The notes: a model not told the origin generated them from the letters alone. Counted from the first letter of the stretch, positions 44,500 through 55,564 are shown. The stretch is DNA of 64,000 bases from Hemerocallis citrina (GCA_017893485.1 CM030361.1:304568822-304632821); one strand, 5' to 3'. Numbers and translations: made by a program.

Positions 44500-46693
44500 T
44501 TACCGTCTACGACCACGCCTCTTGCCACCGCTTGGTGTGAATTGATTGGGAGGTCGCCGCTTTCTTTGAGGATTTCGCTGTGCGCCATGTGTCTGGGGAG
44601 AATCAGGATCATCCGACGACTGTTCCTCATCAACATCTTCGGGATTTGCCGATTCGAATTCCCCTACTCACAGTTTGTTTTCTCCTGAAACCTGTTGGCT
44701 GCAAGTTAGCTCTCAAATAGGCCTCAACCTGTGGACCTTCACCCGCGTCCTCCAGAGTACGACGGCACGGGGCTAACATCTCCCGGATTACCGCCTTGAA
44801 GCTATCGGGTATCCTAGTCTTCAGGACGCGAGCAGCTGTTCGAACAACCTCCCATGCATTTTCAATCTACAGTTGGTGAAAAATTCCAACTTAAACATCA
44901 TTCATAATTAGCGGCATCAATTAAATACAGTACATGCGTACAAACTATATGAAATTTGACTGACCGTTTTTCGATATGTCTCAGCCCTTGGTTGGTACAT
45001 CGGCTGGGAGGAGGAATATGCTAGAGGCGGTTCTACCTGGGTAGGGGGAATCGGAAGTTGCACACCAGCTGGTACGGCGGCCGTTAGAGAAACGTACAAC
45101 CGGGTTATTCGCTTGTACCACATCATGTATGCCTGCTGGAGGGAGCCATCGTATGGTATCGCGAAGTACATATTATTCGGTGTCATTTGCCGCCGCATGG
45201 TGTTCCAGTTGGCTACATGGTAACGATGGTAATCAGCCCAATCGAAGTTGGGCACCCGTCCCGTTCCCCTGACCTCGTGCAACTTTTTATCATAAGACCT
45301 GACCTCGAGAATCTTCTGTTGATATCCGAATTGCCGCAAGACCCTGTCAGGATACTGGAACTCCACGACTCCAAAGTTCACAAGAGGTGCAGCCGTCAAC
45401 CAAAGGGATCTGTCTAGGCAGACTGGAGGAACCCGTTGCAACCTGTCGGTCGAGTACGGTTCCCAATTGACGAACTCGTCCCGCAGGTTGTCCAACTCAT
45501 CTCTGTAGTAGGTTAGCGATTGGCGTGGGTTATCGGCCCACGTGTGCCGGCCGGCCCAATATGCTCCTAGAGGAGGTAACAACTCAGCTGCCCCCGGGTC
45601 GGCCAACCATTGCGGTGTAAGCTCAACAATACGGGAGCGTCCGATGTGGATGCGTTCCCAACTCCATATCTGCAGTAGAACCATTGGGCCACCCATCTGT
45701 ACGCCATCTAAAGAAAATGTGCACAAATTCCTGTATAGTAGCGCCAGTGCCGCACTCCCCCAACCAAAACGACCCACATACCGGAAATCCTCCAACAACC
45801 GTAGGTACATTAGCGGCACGGTTGATCCGGATGAGTTCGAGAAGATAAGTCCCCCTATCAAACTAAATATGTATGCACGTGCATAGTACGTCAGGGTTTC
45901 CTCGTCCGAATCGGGGTCCAAATATTCCTCCTCGAACTGAAATTTTAACCAGGTGATGTACAGTGATTTACCATCGAAAGCGTCATCCATCACTTCTTCC
46001 TCTGCTTTATCTTTCGCAGCTTCTATTTGTTCATTCAATACATCTTCATCAGAATCTGCGGGGGCATTTTCGCGGATATCTTTTTCGGCGGCCTCTTTCC
46101 TTTGGAGAACTACCAACTGCAGGTTGATACCGAGTAAGTCCCAAACAACTTCAACTCGATCGAAGTCCATGTTCCCCATCGATTGGTAGTCCTGTTATCA
46201 TTGCCACATCCTGTAGGGTCACAGTCATCTCACCCACTGGTAGGTGGAATGTGTGGGTCTCCGGCCTCCATCGCTCGACTAGAGCTGTAAGGAGTGGCCG
46301 ATCTAGCTTCACAGAGTGAATGAATCTTGCTCCGTAGAAACCGGCCTCCACCACATACGGCGTGATACAGTCATCAAAAGGAAGAACTGTGTGCTTCCGG
46401 AAATTACATTTTTTATCGGACCCATTCCACACGGCTTCCGATCGGTGTATGGGTTGCAGGGTGAGTACGCTTGTGTCCACGGGTCCGGGTCATGTAACCG
46501 AGGATGACGAACCTGCCTCAGCCGATGTGGATTGACGGCCACCAACCTACACGAATAAATATAACAAATGTTATTATTGAGATAATGTTACATGTTCGTA
46601 TTTAAAACCAATAATAGTAATCAATCTTACCTCAGTAGTTGGTGCGCCACTAGTGTTACCGGACGGGCTTCTCGGTTGCCTTGTTCTAGCCAT
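44500..46693 (-). pseudogene. Plant mobile domain (aminotransferase-like, PMD) gene, broken
   Basis: Exon 1 (46631-46693) reads 'MARTRQPRSPSGNTSGAPTT' plus E, with a GTAAGA donor. Exon 2 starts at 46546. It has an in-frame TGA (46490-46492, probably CGA to TGA) before the PMD core 'SVLTLQPIHRSEAVWNG', 'CITPYVVEAGFYGARF' and 'LQDVAMITGLPIDG'. A one-base shift near 46175 then moves to the frame 'DFDRVEVVWDLLGI', which continues for about 400 residues ('WERIHIGRSRIVELTPQWL', 'YHRYHVANWNTMRR'). A GTCAGT donor near 44962 and an acceptor near 44872 lead to 'IENAWEVVRTAARVLKTRIP' and a basic tail ending 'GGKRRGRRR' at 44500. PMD proteins occur in both host genes (MAIN/MAIL family) and transposons; here the context is a transposon. 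Confidence 0.82.
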
Positions 46694-46789
46694 TTAGCTA
46701 TATGACAAAAAATTTAAAATGTGGTTGATAAAGATGACAACAAAACAAACATACCGAGATTATACTGAAAAACGCACGAATGAAAACAA

Positions 46790-48400
46790 AAAAATCTATA
46801 AAACTTTCCCAATTGGTCGGATTCACGTAGGGCAAGCCACCCGAACTTGTACAAGTGAGTTTCGACTCACGGTTTGCGAGATACGACCGTATACCGCTTT
46901 ATTAGGTTTTTTTTTCAACCGAAATCGATACGCGGCCGTATCTCTCGAACCGTAAATTGAAACTCGCTTTTACCACTTGGGTTGGCTAATCATAGGGGAC
47001 ACCAACCAACTTGCAAAGTTTCGTATTTTTAGGAGGTGGTTCGAAGTGTTTTCTAATCGGCCCGTTTTTTAAAAATTCTAAGTCAAAAACTTCTCATTTG
47101 AGGAATTGAAGCAAAACCGCACAAACGGCATCCGAAAATTATAAAACTTTTCGTCTAGGTGGAATTCACGTAGGGCAAGCCACCCGAACTTGTAGAAGTG
47201 AGTTTCGACTAACGGTTTGCGAGATACGACCGTATACCGCTTTATAATAGTTTTTTTCAACCGAAAGCGATATGCGGCCGTATCTCTCGAATCGTGAGTC
47301 GAAACTCACTTCTACAAGTTCGGGTGGCTTCTCATAGGGGACACCAACCTACTCGCAAAGTTTCATATTTTTTGGAGGTCGTTTGAAGGGTTTTCTAATC
47401 TACCCGCACTTAGAAAATTCTAAGTCTAAAACTTATAATGCGAGGAAGTTGAGAAAACCGCACAAACGGCATCCGAAAATTTTAAAACTTTCCGAGTTGG
47501 TCGGATTCACGTAGGGCAAGCCACTCGAACTTGTAGAAGCGAGTTTCAACTCACGGTCTGCGAGATACGGCCGTCTATTGCTTTACTTGGTTTTTTTCCA
47601 ACCGTAAGCGATACGCGGCCGTATGTCACGAACCGTGAGTCGAAACTCACTTCTACAAGTTGGTTTGGCTTCTCGTAGGTGACACCAACCAACTCGCAAA
47701 GTTTCGTATTTTTTGGAGGTCGTTTGAAGGGTTTTCTAATCTACCCGCACTTAGAAAATTCTAAGTCTAAAACTTATAATGCGAGGAAGTTGAGAAAACT
47801 GCACAAACGGCATCCGAAAATTTTAAAACTTTCCGAGTTGGTCGGATTCACGTAGGGCAAGCCACCCGAACTTGTAGAAGCGAGTTTCGACTCAGGGTTT
47901 GCGAGATACGGCCGTCTACCGCTTTACTCGATTTTTTTCCAACCGTAAGCGATACGCGGCCGTATCTCTCGAACCGTGAGTCGAAACTCACTTCTACAAG
48001 TTGGTTTGGCTTCTCGTAGGTGACACCAACCAACTCGCACGGTTTCGTATTTTTTGGAGGTCGTTTGAAGGGTTTTCTAATCTAATCTAACCGCACTTAC
48101 AAAATTCTAAGTCGAAAAACTATCATGCGAGGAAGTTGAGCAAAACCGCACAAACGGCATCCAAAAATTTTAAAACTTTCCGACTTGGTCGAATTCACGT
48201 AGGGCAAGCCACCCGAACTTGTAGAAGCGAGTTTCGAGTCACGGTTTGCGATATACGGCCGTGCACCGCTTTACTTGGTTTTTTTCCAACCGAAAGCGAT
48301 ACGCGGCCGTATCTCTCGAACCGTGAGTCGAAACTCGCTTCTACAAGTTGGTGTGGCTTGTACTACGTGAGACGATCCTACTCGGAAAGTTTCTTAATTT
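46790..48400 (-). repeat. 343-bp hairpin repeats, right side (5 units)
   Basis: 'attcacgtagggcaagccac' recurs near 46820, 47163, 47506, 47847 and 48191, a period of about 343. Each unit contains an inverted pair ('cttgtagaag' to 'gagatacggccgt', loop with T-run and CAACCG, 'gcggccgtatctctcgaacc' to 'cttctacaag'). The units between about 47400 and 48060 are almost identical, so the array expanded recently. Orientation is inverted relative to 36403-36960. Confidence 0.9.
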
Positions 48401-48699
48401 TTTACGGTCGTTCGCAGGGTTTTCAACCATAACCGCACTGAAAAGTTTCTAACTAATTTCGTATATACAATTCTAATTCTACAAGTTACTAATGCAAGCA
48501 ACATAATTCGGCAATTGAATATACTTGAGGTCAACCCGATTCTCCATCTAAAATCTACTAACGCATTTAAATTTTTTCCCCAATTTCTAGTTAAATTACT
48601 ACACACAAATTCAAAAAAAAAAATACAAATGTAGATTATTGGGGTAAAGAAATAGTGTATACCTTACAAGATAGGTCCAAATCGAGCCAAGCAATCGAT

Positions 48700-48900
48700 T
48701 TGGAAGAGAACTAGGGTTTCGATTTCGTACCGAAGAGGGGAAGAGAAGCTAGGGTTTCGATCGTCGGAGTTCGAGGGTTTCGATCTTCGGAGTTGGGAGA
48801 GAAGAGGGAGAGCGGACGTTTCGATCGTCGGAGCTAGGGTTTTTTTTTCGTCGTTGGGTTTGGGTTCGTCGAAGAAAGAAGAAGAGCACGGAAGAAGACG
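48700..48900 (-). promoter_or_regulatory. Leader-like sequence with repeated 'ctagggtttcgat'
   Basis: 'gctagggtttcgatcgtcgg' and variants occur four times. A similar leader lies upstream of the MULE A gene (about 3300). Probably the 5' UTR or promoter zone of the PMD gene transcript. Confidence 0.45.
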
Positions 48901-48932
48901 AACTGTATGTCAACAAAAATGAAAAAAGATAG

Positions 48933-49022
48933 CCTTAACCCGTTCTTCCCAAGAACGGGTTAAGGCTATTTTTTTTAATAAATTTTTGCCTTAACCCGTT
49001 CTTCGCAACGACGGGTTAAGGC
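48933..49022. repeat. Module cluster B-III (2 inverted modules)
   Basis: Two TTAACCCGTT-N9-(A/G)ACGGGTTAAGG modules at the outer right of composite B, spacer nine bases in both. Confidence 0.85.
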
Positions 49023-49039
49023 AAGATTTGATCAAAAAT

Positions 49040-49104
49040 AATCTGGACCGTTGGATCTTTGATCCAACGGTCCAGATCGAAGTTCGCACGGGTCCGTGCG
49101 AACA
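49040..49104. repeat. Two perfect palindromes at the right end of composite B
   Basis: ATCTGGACCGTTGGATC and its reverse complement are separated by three T. A 22-base palindrome centred on GGGTCC follows. Both could form strong hairpins. The first also contains the CCGTT...AACGG cores, at different spacing. Confidence 0.8.
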
Positions 49105-49229
49105 GACCCGTTCCGGCCCGTTTGCAACCGAAGATCACCCATATATATATATATATATGATCTGTTGATGTTCTGCTTTGACTAATAAATGTTGTAGAGG
49201 CATATAATCAAAGGCAATCGATCTAATTA

Positions 49230-49815
49230 GTTTTTTTTTTTAGGGAAAAGGTGGGATAAGACCACCTTGTTTCATTAATAAGAAGTTAATAAAACAACCC
49301 CGGCGTACCGGGAGAAAACAACAGTACAAAACAAAGTACAATGCAGAAAGAAAATGAAAGAAAAACAAACATACACCCCCAACAAACCCTGGGGGGTGGG
49401 TCTAACTACTCCATCATCAAGCAACCAGAAATAACTATAGGACGAAACAAAACACAAGCTGGCATAAGCACTGTCATGACTGGTGAAGACAGTCCCTCAG
49501 TCTAGCGTCGGCCCAATCTCTATCTCCTCATCGTCAAACTCCTCTACCAGGAATACTCTGGCTATCCTTCATCTTGCCCCTGTTGCCGCAGCTAAAGCCC
49601 AAAAAGAGATAAGATGCATGATGTGAGTCAGGTTACCAGAAATACTATTACATGAAGCACGAAAATAAAAATTATTTCTGTCAAGCCATAACACCCAAGT
49701 TGTTGCCGCAATTGCGATGTACCACGCATCCTTCATATCATGGCGAGTTGTTGCAAATTTGGGGCCAATCCAAAAATCCTCATATACACAGGGGTAGTCG
49801 CCTGTTCCTAAGGCT
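49230..49815 (-). mobile_element. L1-type LINE 3' end, minus strand
   Basis: On the minus strand the frame ends with LINE C-terminal sequence ('WYIAIAATTWVLWLDRN', with 'FRASCNSISGNLTHIM'). The tail has 'aatgaaac', hairpin GGTGG-N7-CCACC (49250-49266), TTTTCCCT and A13 (T's at 49231-49243). No matching target duplication on the far side, which abuts a Copia leader, so the 5' side was lost. Confidence 0.8.
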
Positions 49816-49833
49816 CGAAGAACCTCAATAAAG

Positions 49834-49845
49834 TGGTATCAGAGC
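49834..49845 (+). promoter_or_regulatory. Primer binding site (initiator tRNA-Met type)
   Basis: TGGTATCAGAGC, the standard Copia primer binding site. Confidence 0.92.
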
Positions 49846-49869
49846 TACAGGTTGGTAGTATTGATTGAG

Positions 49870-52800
49870 ATGGGGGACAAGAGTAAAGTCAAGGAGTTCG
49901 ATGGAACGGATTTCACAATGTGGAAGATCCAAATGATTGCGTATCTCTGACAGAATGATCTAGATGTTCCGTTGTTTGGTGTGAAGCCAGAAGGGGCGGA
50001 GGTCGATCCGGTTGCGTTGGCGGCCTGGAATAGATTGGATCAGAAAGCGCTTGAGCAGATTCAGTTGTTGCTGAGCAGGAATGTGCTATTTCACATTGAG
50101 AAGGCAAGAACCGCAAAGGAGACAATGGAGATATTGACAGACCTGTTTGAGAAGCCGAATGCAGCGAATCAGATCATACACCTAAAGAAGTTGGTTAACA
50201 ATAGAGGGAGGTCACAGAGAAGGAATCACAGGTCCAAGTCAAGAACAGGACATTGCAAAGGTAAGTGTTGGTTTGCAAGAAGCTAAGACACAGGAGAGAC
50301 CAATGCGAGGAGTATAAGAAAGCACAAGCAGGGTCACAGGTAGCTAATGTGGTAAGTATTGAACCCCGTCTAGATGAATTATGTTTATCTGCTGCATTTA
50401 ATATTTTGTAAGATGATTGGTGTATAAACTCAGGTGCTTCTTATCATTGTACCCCCATGAGGGATGTTTTTGAATATTGCAAGACAGGTGATTTTGGTGC
50501 TGTTTCAGTTTGTAATGGACAGATATGTCCAGTTTTAGGTAGAGGCACTGTGAGAGTGAAGGCTCACAATGGTGGGCAATTGGTCTTGTATGATACAAGA
50601 CATATTCCGAGCTTGAAGAAAAACTTGATCTCTACTAGCAAACTAGAAAAGGAAGTGTTTACAACAACTTTTGGGTACGGAGAATAGAAGGTGACTACAG
50701 GTGCTAGGTTGGTGGTAAAAGGAAAGCGTGGTGACACGTTGTACTTACTCAGGGGAGGTAATTCAGGTGATATCATTGCTACAGCATCAGCAGGTAGTTC
50801 CTCCTCAATTCTATGGCATGTCAGGTTGGGGCACCTTGATGAAAAGGGGTGTCAAGCAGCTTTGTTCTAGGGATTTTTTGTCGGGGCTGAAGAAGGTTGA
50901 GATGGTTTTTTGTGAGAATTGTGTGATGGGAAAACAGAAGATAGTTAGCTTTTAGTTGGGTGGGCGTGAGAAAAAGCTTGGGAAGCTAGAGTTGGTACAT
51001 ACAGATGTATGGGGTCCAGCTCAGGAATTCTCTTATGGTGGTGAGAGATAATTCTTCACATTCATCGATGATGCTACAAGAAAGGTTTGAGTTTATGCAA
51101 TTAGCGAGAAATCAGAAGTTTTTAGGCATTCAGAGCTTGGAAGGCCAAGGTTGAAAATGAGATGGGTTGCAAAGTAAAAGCAATAAAGTCAGACAACAGA
51201 GGTGAGTACACAAGCAAAGAATTTTTTAACTATCTGGCAAAGGAAGGTATCAGAGAAATCAAGACAGTTCCTAAGACACCACAGGAGAATGGTGTAGCAG
51301 AAAGGATGGACCGCACAATAATCGAAAGGGCAAGATGCATGAGACTTCATGCGGGTCTTCCGGTCCATCTTTGGGCCGCTACAGTTGATACAGCAGTGTA
51401 CTTGATTAATCGTTGCCCGTCTAGTGCCCGTGATGGTGCATTCCAGAAAAACTATTGTTAGGTAAAACTGTTAATTATTCGCATTTGAAAGTTTATGGTT
51501 GTATGGCATATGCACTAATTGACAGGGAAGAAAGAAAGAAGTTGGACTCTAAGTCCAGGAAGTGTGTGTTTATTGGCTATGGTGGCGATGAGTATGGTCA
51601 CAGGCTTTGGGATTTTGTGGATAACAAAGTCATTCGCAGCAGGAATATAGTGTTCAATGAAGAGGTCCTATACAAGGACAGGCACACAGGTCAAGACTGT
51701 ACAACCAGTTCAGAATCAAATTGGGATTCAGACGACTCAGATTCAGATTCTGAAGGCAGCCCTAGTGGTGGGGGCCCTACAGTGCAGCTGTAGGTACAGG
51801 TACCATAGGCAGCACAGGAGGCTCATAGTGAGCCTATTAGGAATGAGCAGGTTATCCAAGACGAACAGGTACAGCCAGAACAGTTCGGGGAACCTAAACC
51901 GGTCGGTGAACCGGTACCCACATTGAGGAGATCGACACGAGAGAGGAGGCCATCCAAGATATTTAATCCATCAGCTAGTGATGTTCACGAGCATGTTCTG
52001 TACACGGATTCAGGAGAGCTAGAGACTCATGAGGAGGCTTTGAGGATTGAGGCTCGAATTCAATGGGAGTTAGCCATGAAGGACGAGATAAACTCCTTGG
52101 AACATAACCAAACTTGGGAGTTGACCAAGTTACCTGCAGGGAAGCGCGCTCTTATGGACAAATGGGTTTTTAGAGTCAAAGATGAGGTAGATGGTAGTAA
52201 ATGGTACAAGGCGAGGCTTGTTGTGAAAGGATTCTCTTAAAGAGAATGTATTGATTATAGTGAGATCTTTGCACTGGTTGTGAAGATGGCTTCTATTAGG
52301 GTTCTGCATAGTATTGTGGCAGTTGAAGACTTGAACTTAGAAAAGTTGGATGTGAAGACAGTATTTCTCCATAGTGATGTCGAAGAAGATTTGTACATGA
52401 GACAACCCACAGGTTTTGAAGCTAAAGGAAAGAAAGACATGGTGTGTCGATTGAAGAAGAGTCTTTATGGGCTCAAACAAGCACCGCAGCAATAGTACTT
52501 GAATTTTTATTGCTTCATGAGAGGAAAGGTTTCGATAGGTGTGAAACGGATCATTGTGTGTATATTCGTAGATATAAGGACAATGATATAGTTACCTTGG
52601 CGTTGTATGTGGACGACATGTTGTTAGCAGGTTCATGTATGGAAAAGATCAAGGAAGTGAAAAAGGTGCTAGCTTCGGAGTTTTCAATGAAGGACTTGGG
52701 TGAAGCAAAGCAAATCCTCGGCATGAAGATTAGTAGAGACAGGAGTAGCAAGAAGCTTTGGTTATTACAAGTGGACTATGTGAAGAAGGTGTTGAAGAGA

Positions 52801-53570
52801 TTCAATATGGACGGCGCGAGGCCAGTCACTTGTCCCTTGGCTGCTCACTTCAAGTTATGATGGACTTGTGTCCTAAGACAGAGGCAGAGATGGAGGAAAT
52901 GGCTGCTATTCCTTATGCCTCGGCCGTTGGGAGTTTGATGTAAGTGATGGTGTCTACAAGACCAGACATCGCACAAGCAGTGGGAGTTGTTAGCCGTTAC
53001 ATGAAGAATCTAGGTAAACAACATTGGGATGCAGTAATGTGGAATCTTAGATATCTAGCAGGTACTTCAGATCACTCTCTTTGTTTTGGGGGAGATTCTT
53101 TGCATATACATGGTTATCTGGATGCAAATTTTTTGGGCGATCGTGATGGTTGCAGAAGTACTACAAGGTATGTATTTACAGTTGGAGGAACAGCTGTTAG
53201 TTGGGCTTCGCAATTACCAAAGGTTGTAGCACAGTCAACCACGGAGTCAGGGTATGTGGCACTTACAGAAGCGACGAAAGACATGTTGTGGATTTTGGAG
53301 CTTATGAAACAGTTGGGCAGGAAGCAACCCATAGGTGAACTATGGTGTGACAGTCAAAGTGCAGTTTTCTTGGCAAAAAACTTGGCATATCACTCTAGGA
53401 CTCGGCACATTCAAATGAGGTAGTATTTTATCAGAATGGCGGTTGAGAGGAAATGGTTGAAGCTAACTAAGATTCTTGGCACTAAGAATCCGGCGGACAT
53501 GCTCACTAAGGTGGTGGATAGTAGAAAACATCAGTTTTGCTATACCGCTATCGGATTGTCTCCAGGTTAA
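49870..53570 (+). pseudogene. Copia gag-pol polyprotein remnant
   Basis: In order: gag start 'MGDKSKVKEFDGTDFT' with an early stop (49948); protease region 'YHCTPMRDVFEYC' to 'IPSLKKNLIS'; GAG-pre-integrase 'FCENCVMGKQK'; integrase 'ELVHTDVWGPAQ', 'KSDNRGEYTSKEF' and 'TPQENGVAERMD'; reverse transcriptase 'KLDVKTVFLHSDVEEDLYMR' and 'LYVDDMLLAG'; RNase H 'STTESGYVALTEA'. Several stops and shifts (for example 49948, about 50290, 50686, 50953, 51462, 51791, 52238, 52492) show long inactivity. Compare the young Copia at 7325. Confidence 0.92.
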
Positions 53571-53656
53571 TTGTTGAGGTGACTCGCAGAGGCACAGGCC
53601 TAGACTAGGCCAATGGAAGAATGAAGAACAAGTTATAGACTTCGTGTATATGTCTC

Positions 53657-53668
53657 CAAGTGGGAGAT
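53657..53668 (+). promoter_or_regulatory. Polypurine tract
   Basis: 'aagtgggagat' directly before the 3' LTR, typical of Tnt1-like elements. Confidence 0.75.
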
Positions 53669-54340
53669 TGTTAGGGTTTGTGGATCCAATACACGATAAT
53701 GGGGTTGGAGAAGTCAGATGAGAAGGAGAGTCGAAGTGGGAGCAAGAGGTCATAAGTGATTTGAAGCTATATGCAGAGTTGCAGTCGACCGCACCCCCCG
53801 ACCGCCCTCCAGGCAAGTGTACGGTCGACCGTCCTGCTCTCTGATTCAATTCCATAACTTGAAGAGGTGACCGGTCGACCGCGCAGTCGACCGACCTGCT
53901 CTCTGTTGGAACTCGTGCAGTTGAAAAAGAAGACCGGTCGACCGTCATGATGTTGCGGTCGACCGTCCCAATGCTTATTGATGAGCGGCTGAGATTAAAG
54001 TTGTGGAATCCTATATATATTGTATTGTGTACGATTTTTGGATTAGAAGAAAAGAAAATAGAGATCTACCAGCCGTCATTAAGAGAGAAAGAGATAGAGA
54101 GAAATCCTACACCTTGGTGGTGAGTTCTTAAGAGATTTGTAAACCTAATCTTCATATTTCTAGTGAAAATCGCAGGAGTGCCTCTGCGCGGGGAAGTAGC
54201 CACTATTTTGGGTGAACCTCGAAAAAATCTTTTGTGTTCTTATGTGTTGCTTTTGGTTGTTCTTTGTTCTCTTGTTTTGATTTTATAGTTCTTGCATCTC
54301 GTCGTCGTTGTTGAGTTTATTCCGCAGTTAGAATTCAACA
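53669..54340 (+). repeat. 3' LTR of the degenerate Copia element
   Basis: TGTTAGGG...TTCAACA, 672 bp. It contains four GGTCGACCG palindromes plus two AGTCGACCG variants (53781-53966) about 50-230 bases before a TATA-like 'cctatatatattg' (54011). Confidence 0.85.
53781..53966. promoter_or_regulatory. Cluster of GGTCGACC palindromes in the LTR
   Basis: Copies at 53781, 53821, 53871, 53884, 53933 and 53955. The palindrome core recurs in the unrelated solo LTR at 54880-55026. Likely transcription-factor sites of the LTR promoter (inference). Confidence 0.65.
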
Positions 54341-54545
54341 TGTCCCCCTTCCACCCTCAATTTTGACCTATTCAGTCAAATTGGGTGGTTGCTTGGGGTT
54401 CTCTCGTGTCAGTGAGCTTGGAGATGACGTTGGTGTTACCGTTGGAGGCAACAGCAGTTGCTGTTGCGGTTGGAGGTGACAGTGAACGATGGACAAGCTA
54501 GGTGATGAGAGAAAGGGTTCTATTTTCACATATTCAAGTTGGGTT

Positions 54546-55564
54546 TGTTGATTCTTAGTTTGGTGTGCACAAAACATGTCTATAAATACTAATAAGTTTA
54601 AATTAAGTTGTTCAGATTTTCAAGATTAAATAATATCAATAAAATATTCTAAAGAGATTCAAGAATAGGCAAAGAAGGAAAGCAATAAAGAAGGATTGCA
54701 AAATCAAGCAAAAGAAGAAGTTATTCAAAAAGGAGCACATGTTGATTAGTGTCCAACAAAGCTTGCAAGACCAGTTATTGTTATTCCATATATGTGAGAT
54801 TTAATATGTATTTAATTGATTGTGAATTGATTAGTATATGGTAAGAATATAGAGTGGATTCGTTATGAACAGCACGATTACGGTCGACCGTACTTTAGTG
54901 TCGGTCGACCGCACCACACTCAACTGCACATTATAGCAATATAATGAAACAGTCAACCATTCATCTTTCGAATTTTCATTTAAAGATGAACGACCGGTCG
55001 ACTGTCCCTTAATTGCGGTCGACTGTAACTTGCGTGATTCACTTTTTTGGATTGTATCGTTTCTATTTTTATTAGATACACTTCTCTGTCTATATATTTG
55101 GACGAACCCACTGTGTATTCAACACCTATTAGTTTGAGAAAAATCTTCTGAACTAATCAATTCAACAATCAATCCGAGTCTGTGTGATAATTATTTGTTT
55201 TCTTCAGTCAGGATCATTAAAGATCATGAGTTTTTCTTTTCTTCCACTTTGATGAGATTGATGGGACTTTTGTTAGAAGTCTTGTGGGTGTAATAGGTCT
55301 CTCGACCTGAATCCGAGAATCACTGTACAAGGGTTTGAGTATAGTGGAACACTTGTGGCGGAGAATTGCTACAAGTAGGTGGTGTGGACGTAGACCTGGG
55401 GGTCGAACCATGTTATATCGCAGCGTCACCTGTGCTTGCTGTGCTTGCATTTCTGGTCTCTTCTCATTTACTTTGCAACTCTGTTTTAATTTTTCTTTAA
55501 TTTTTTTAATTCTGCACAATCACTCTATTCACCCCCCCCCCCCCCCCCCCCCCCCCGATTTACA
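54546..55564 (+). mobile_element. Solo Copia-type LTR with 5-bp target duplication
   Basis: TGTTGATTC...TTTACA, flanked by GGGTT at 54541-54545 and 55565-55569. It includes a TATA-like box (about 55089), four GGTCGAC(C/T) palindrome-type sites (54880, 54901, 54993, 55015) and the 'tctattcacccccc' end common in Copia LTRs. No internal region is present, so it arose by LTR-LTR recombination. Confidence 0.85.
55532..55556. repeat. Poly-C homopolymer
   Basis: Twenty-five C near the 3' end of the solo LTR. The length is doubtful as assembled. Confidence 0.95.

Larger units (their letters stand above)
36403..49140. mobile_element. Mirrored composite MULE-type element 'B' (FAR1-MULE + plant mobile domain)
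   Basis: Reading outward-in, both flanks carry the same roughly 343-bp hairpin repeats in opposite orientation (36403-36960 and 46790-48400). Each is followed inward by a gene: FAR1/MULE transposase on plus, plant-mobile-domain gene on minus. Behind each gene lies a cluster of CTTAACCCGTT-N9-AACGGGTTAAG modules (40949-41122 and 43633-44085). A telomere-like and minisatellite core lies between. A third cluster (48933-49022) and two palindromes mark the right end near 49140. The left end is hidden in the gap. It may be one element or two fused ones; no target duplication could be tested. Confidence 0.65.
49834..54340 (+). mobile_element. Degenerate Tnt1-like Copia element lacking its 5' LTR
   Basis: It begins with a tRNA-iMet-type primer binding site, runs through a stop-riddled polyprotein and a polypurine tract, and ends with a 672-bp 3' LTR. 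No LTR precedes the primer binding site; LINE sequence is there instead, so the 5' LTR was deleted. Confidence 0.9.
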
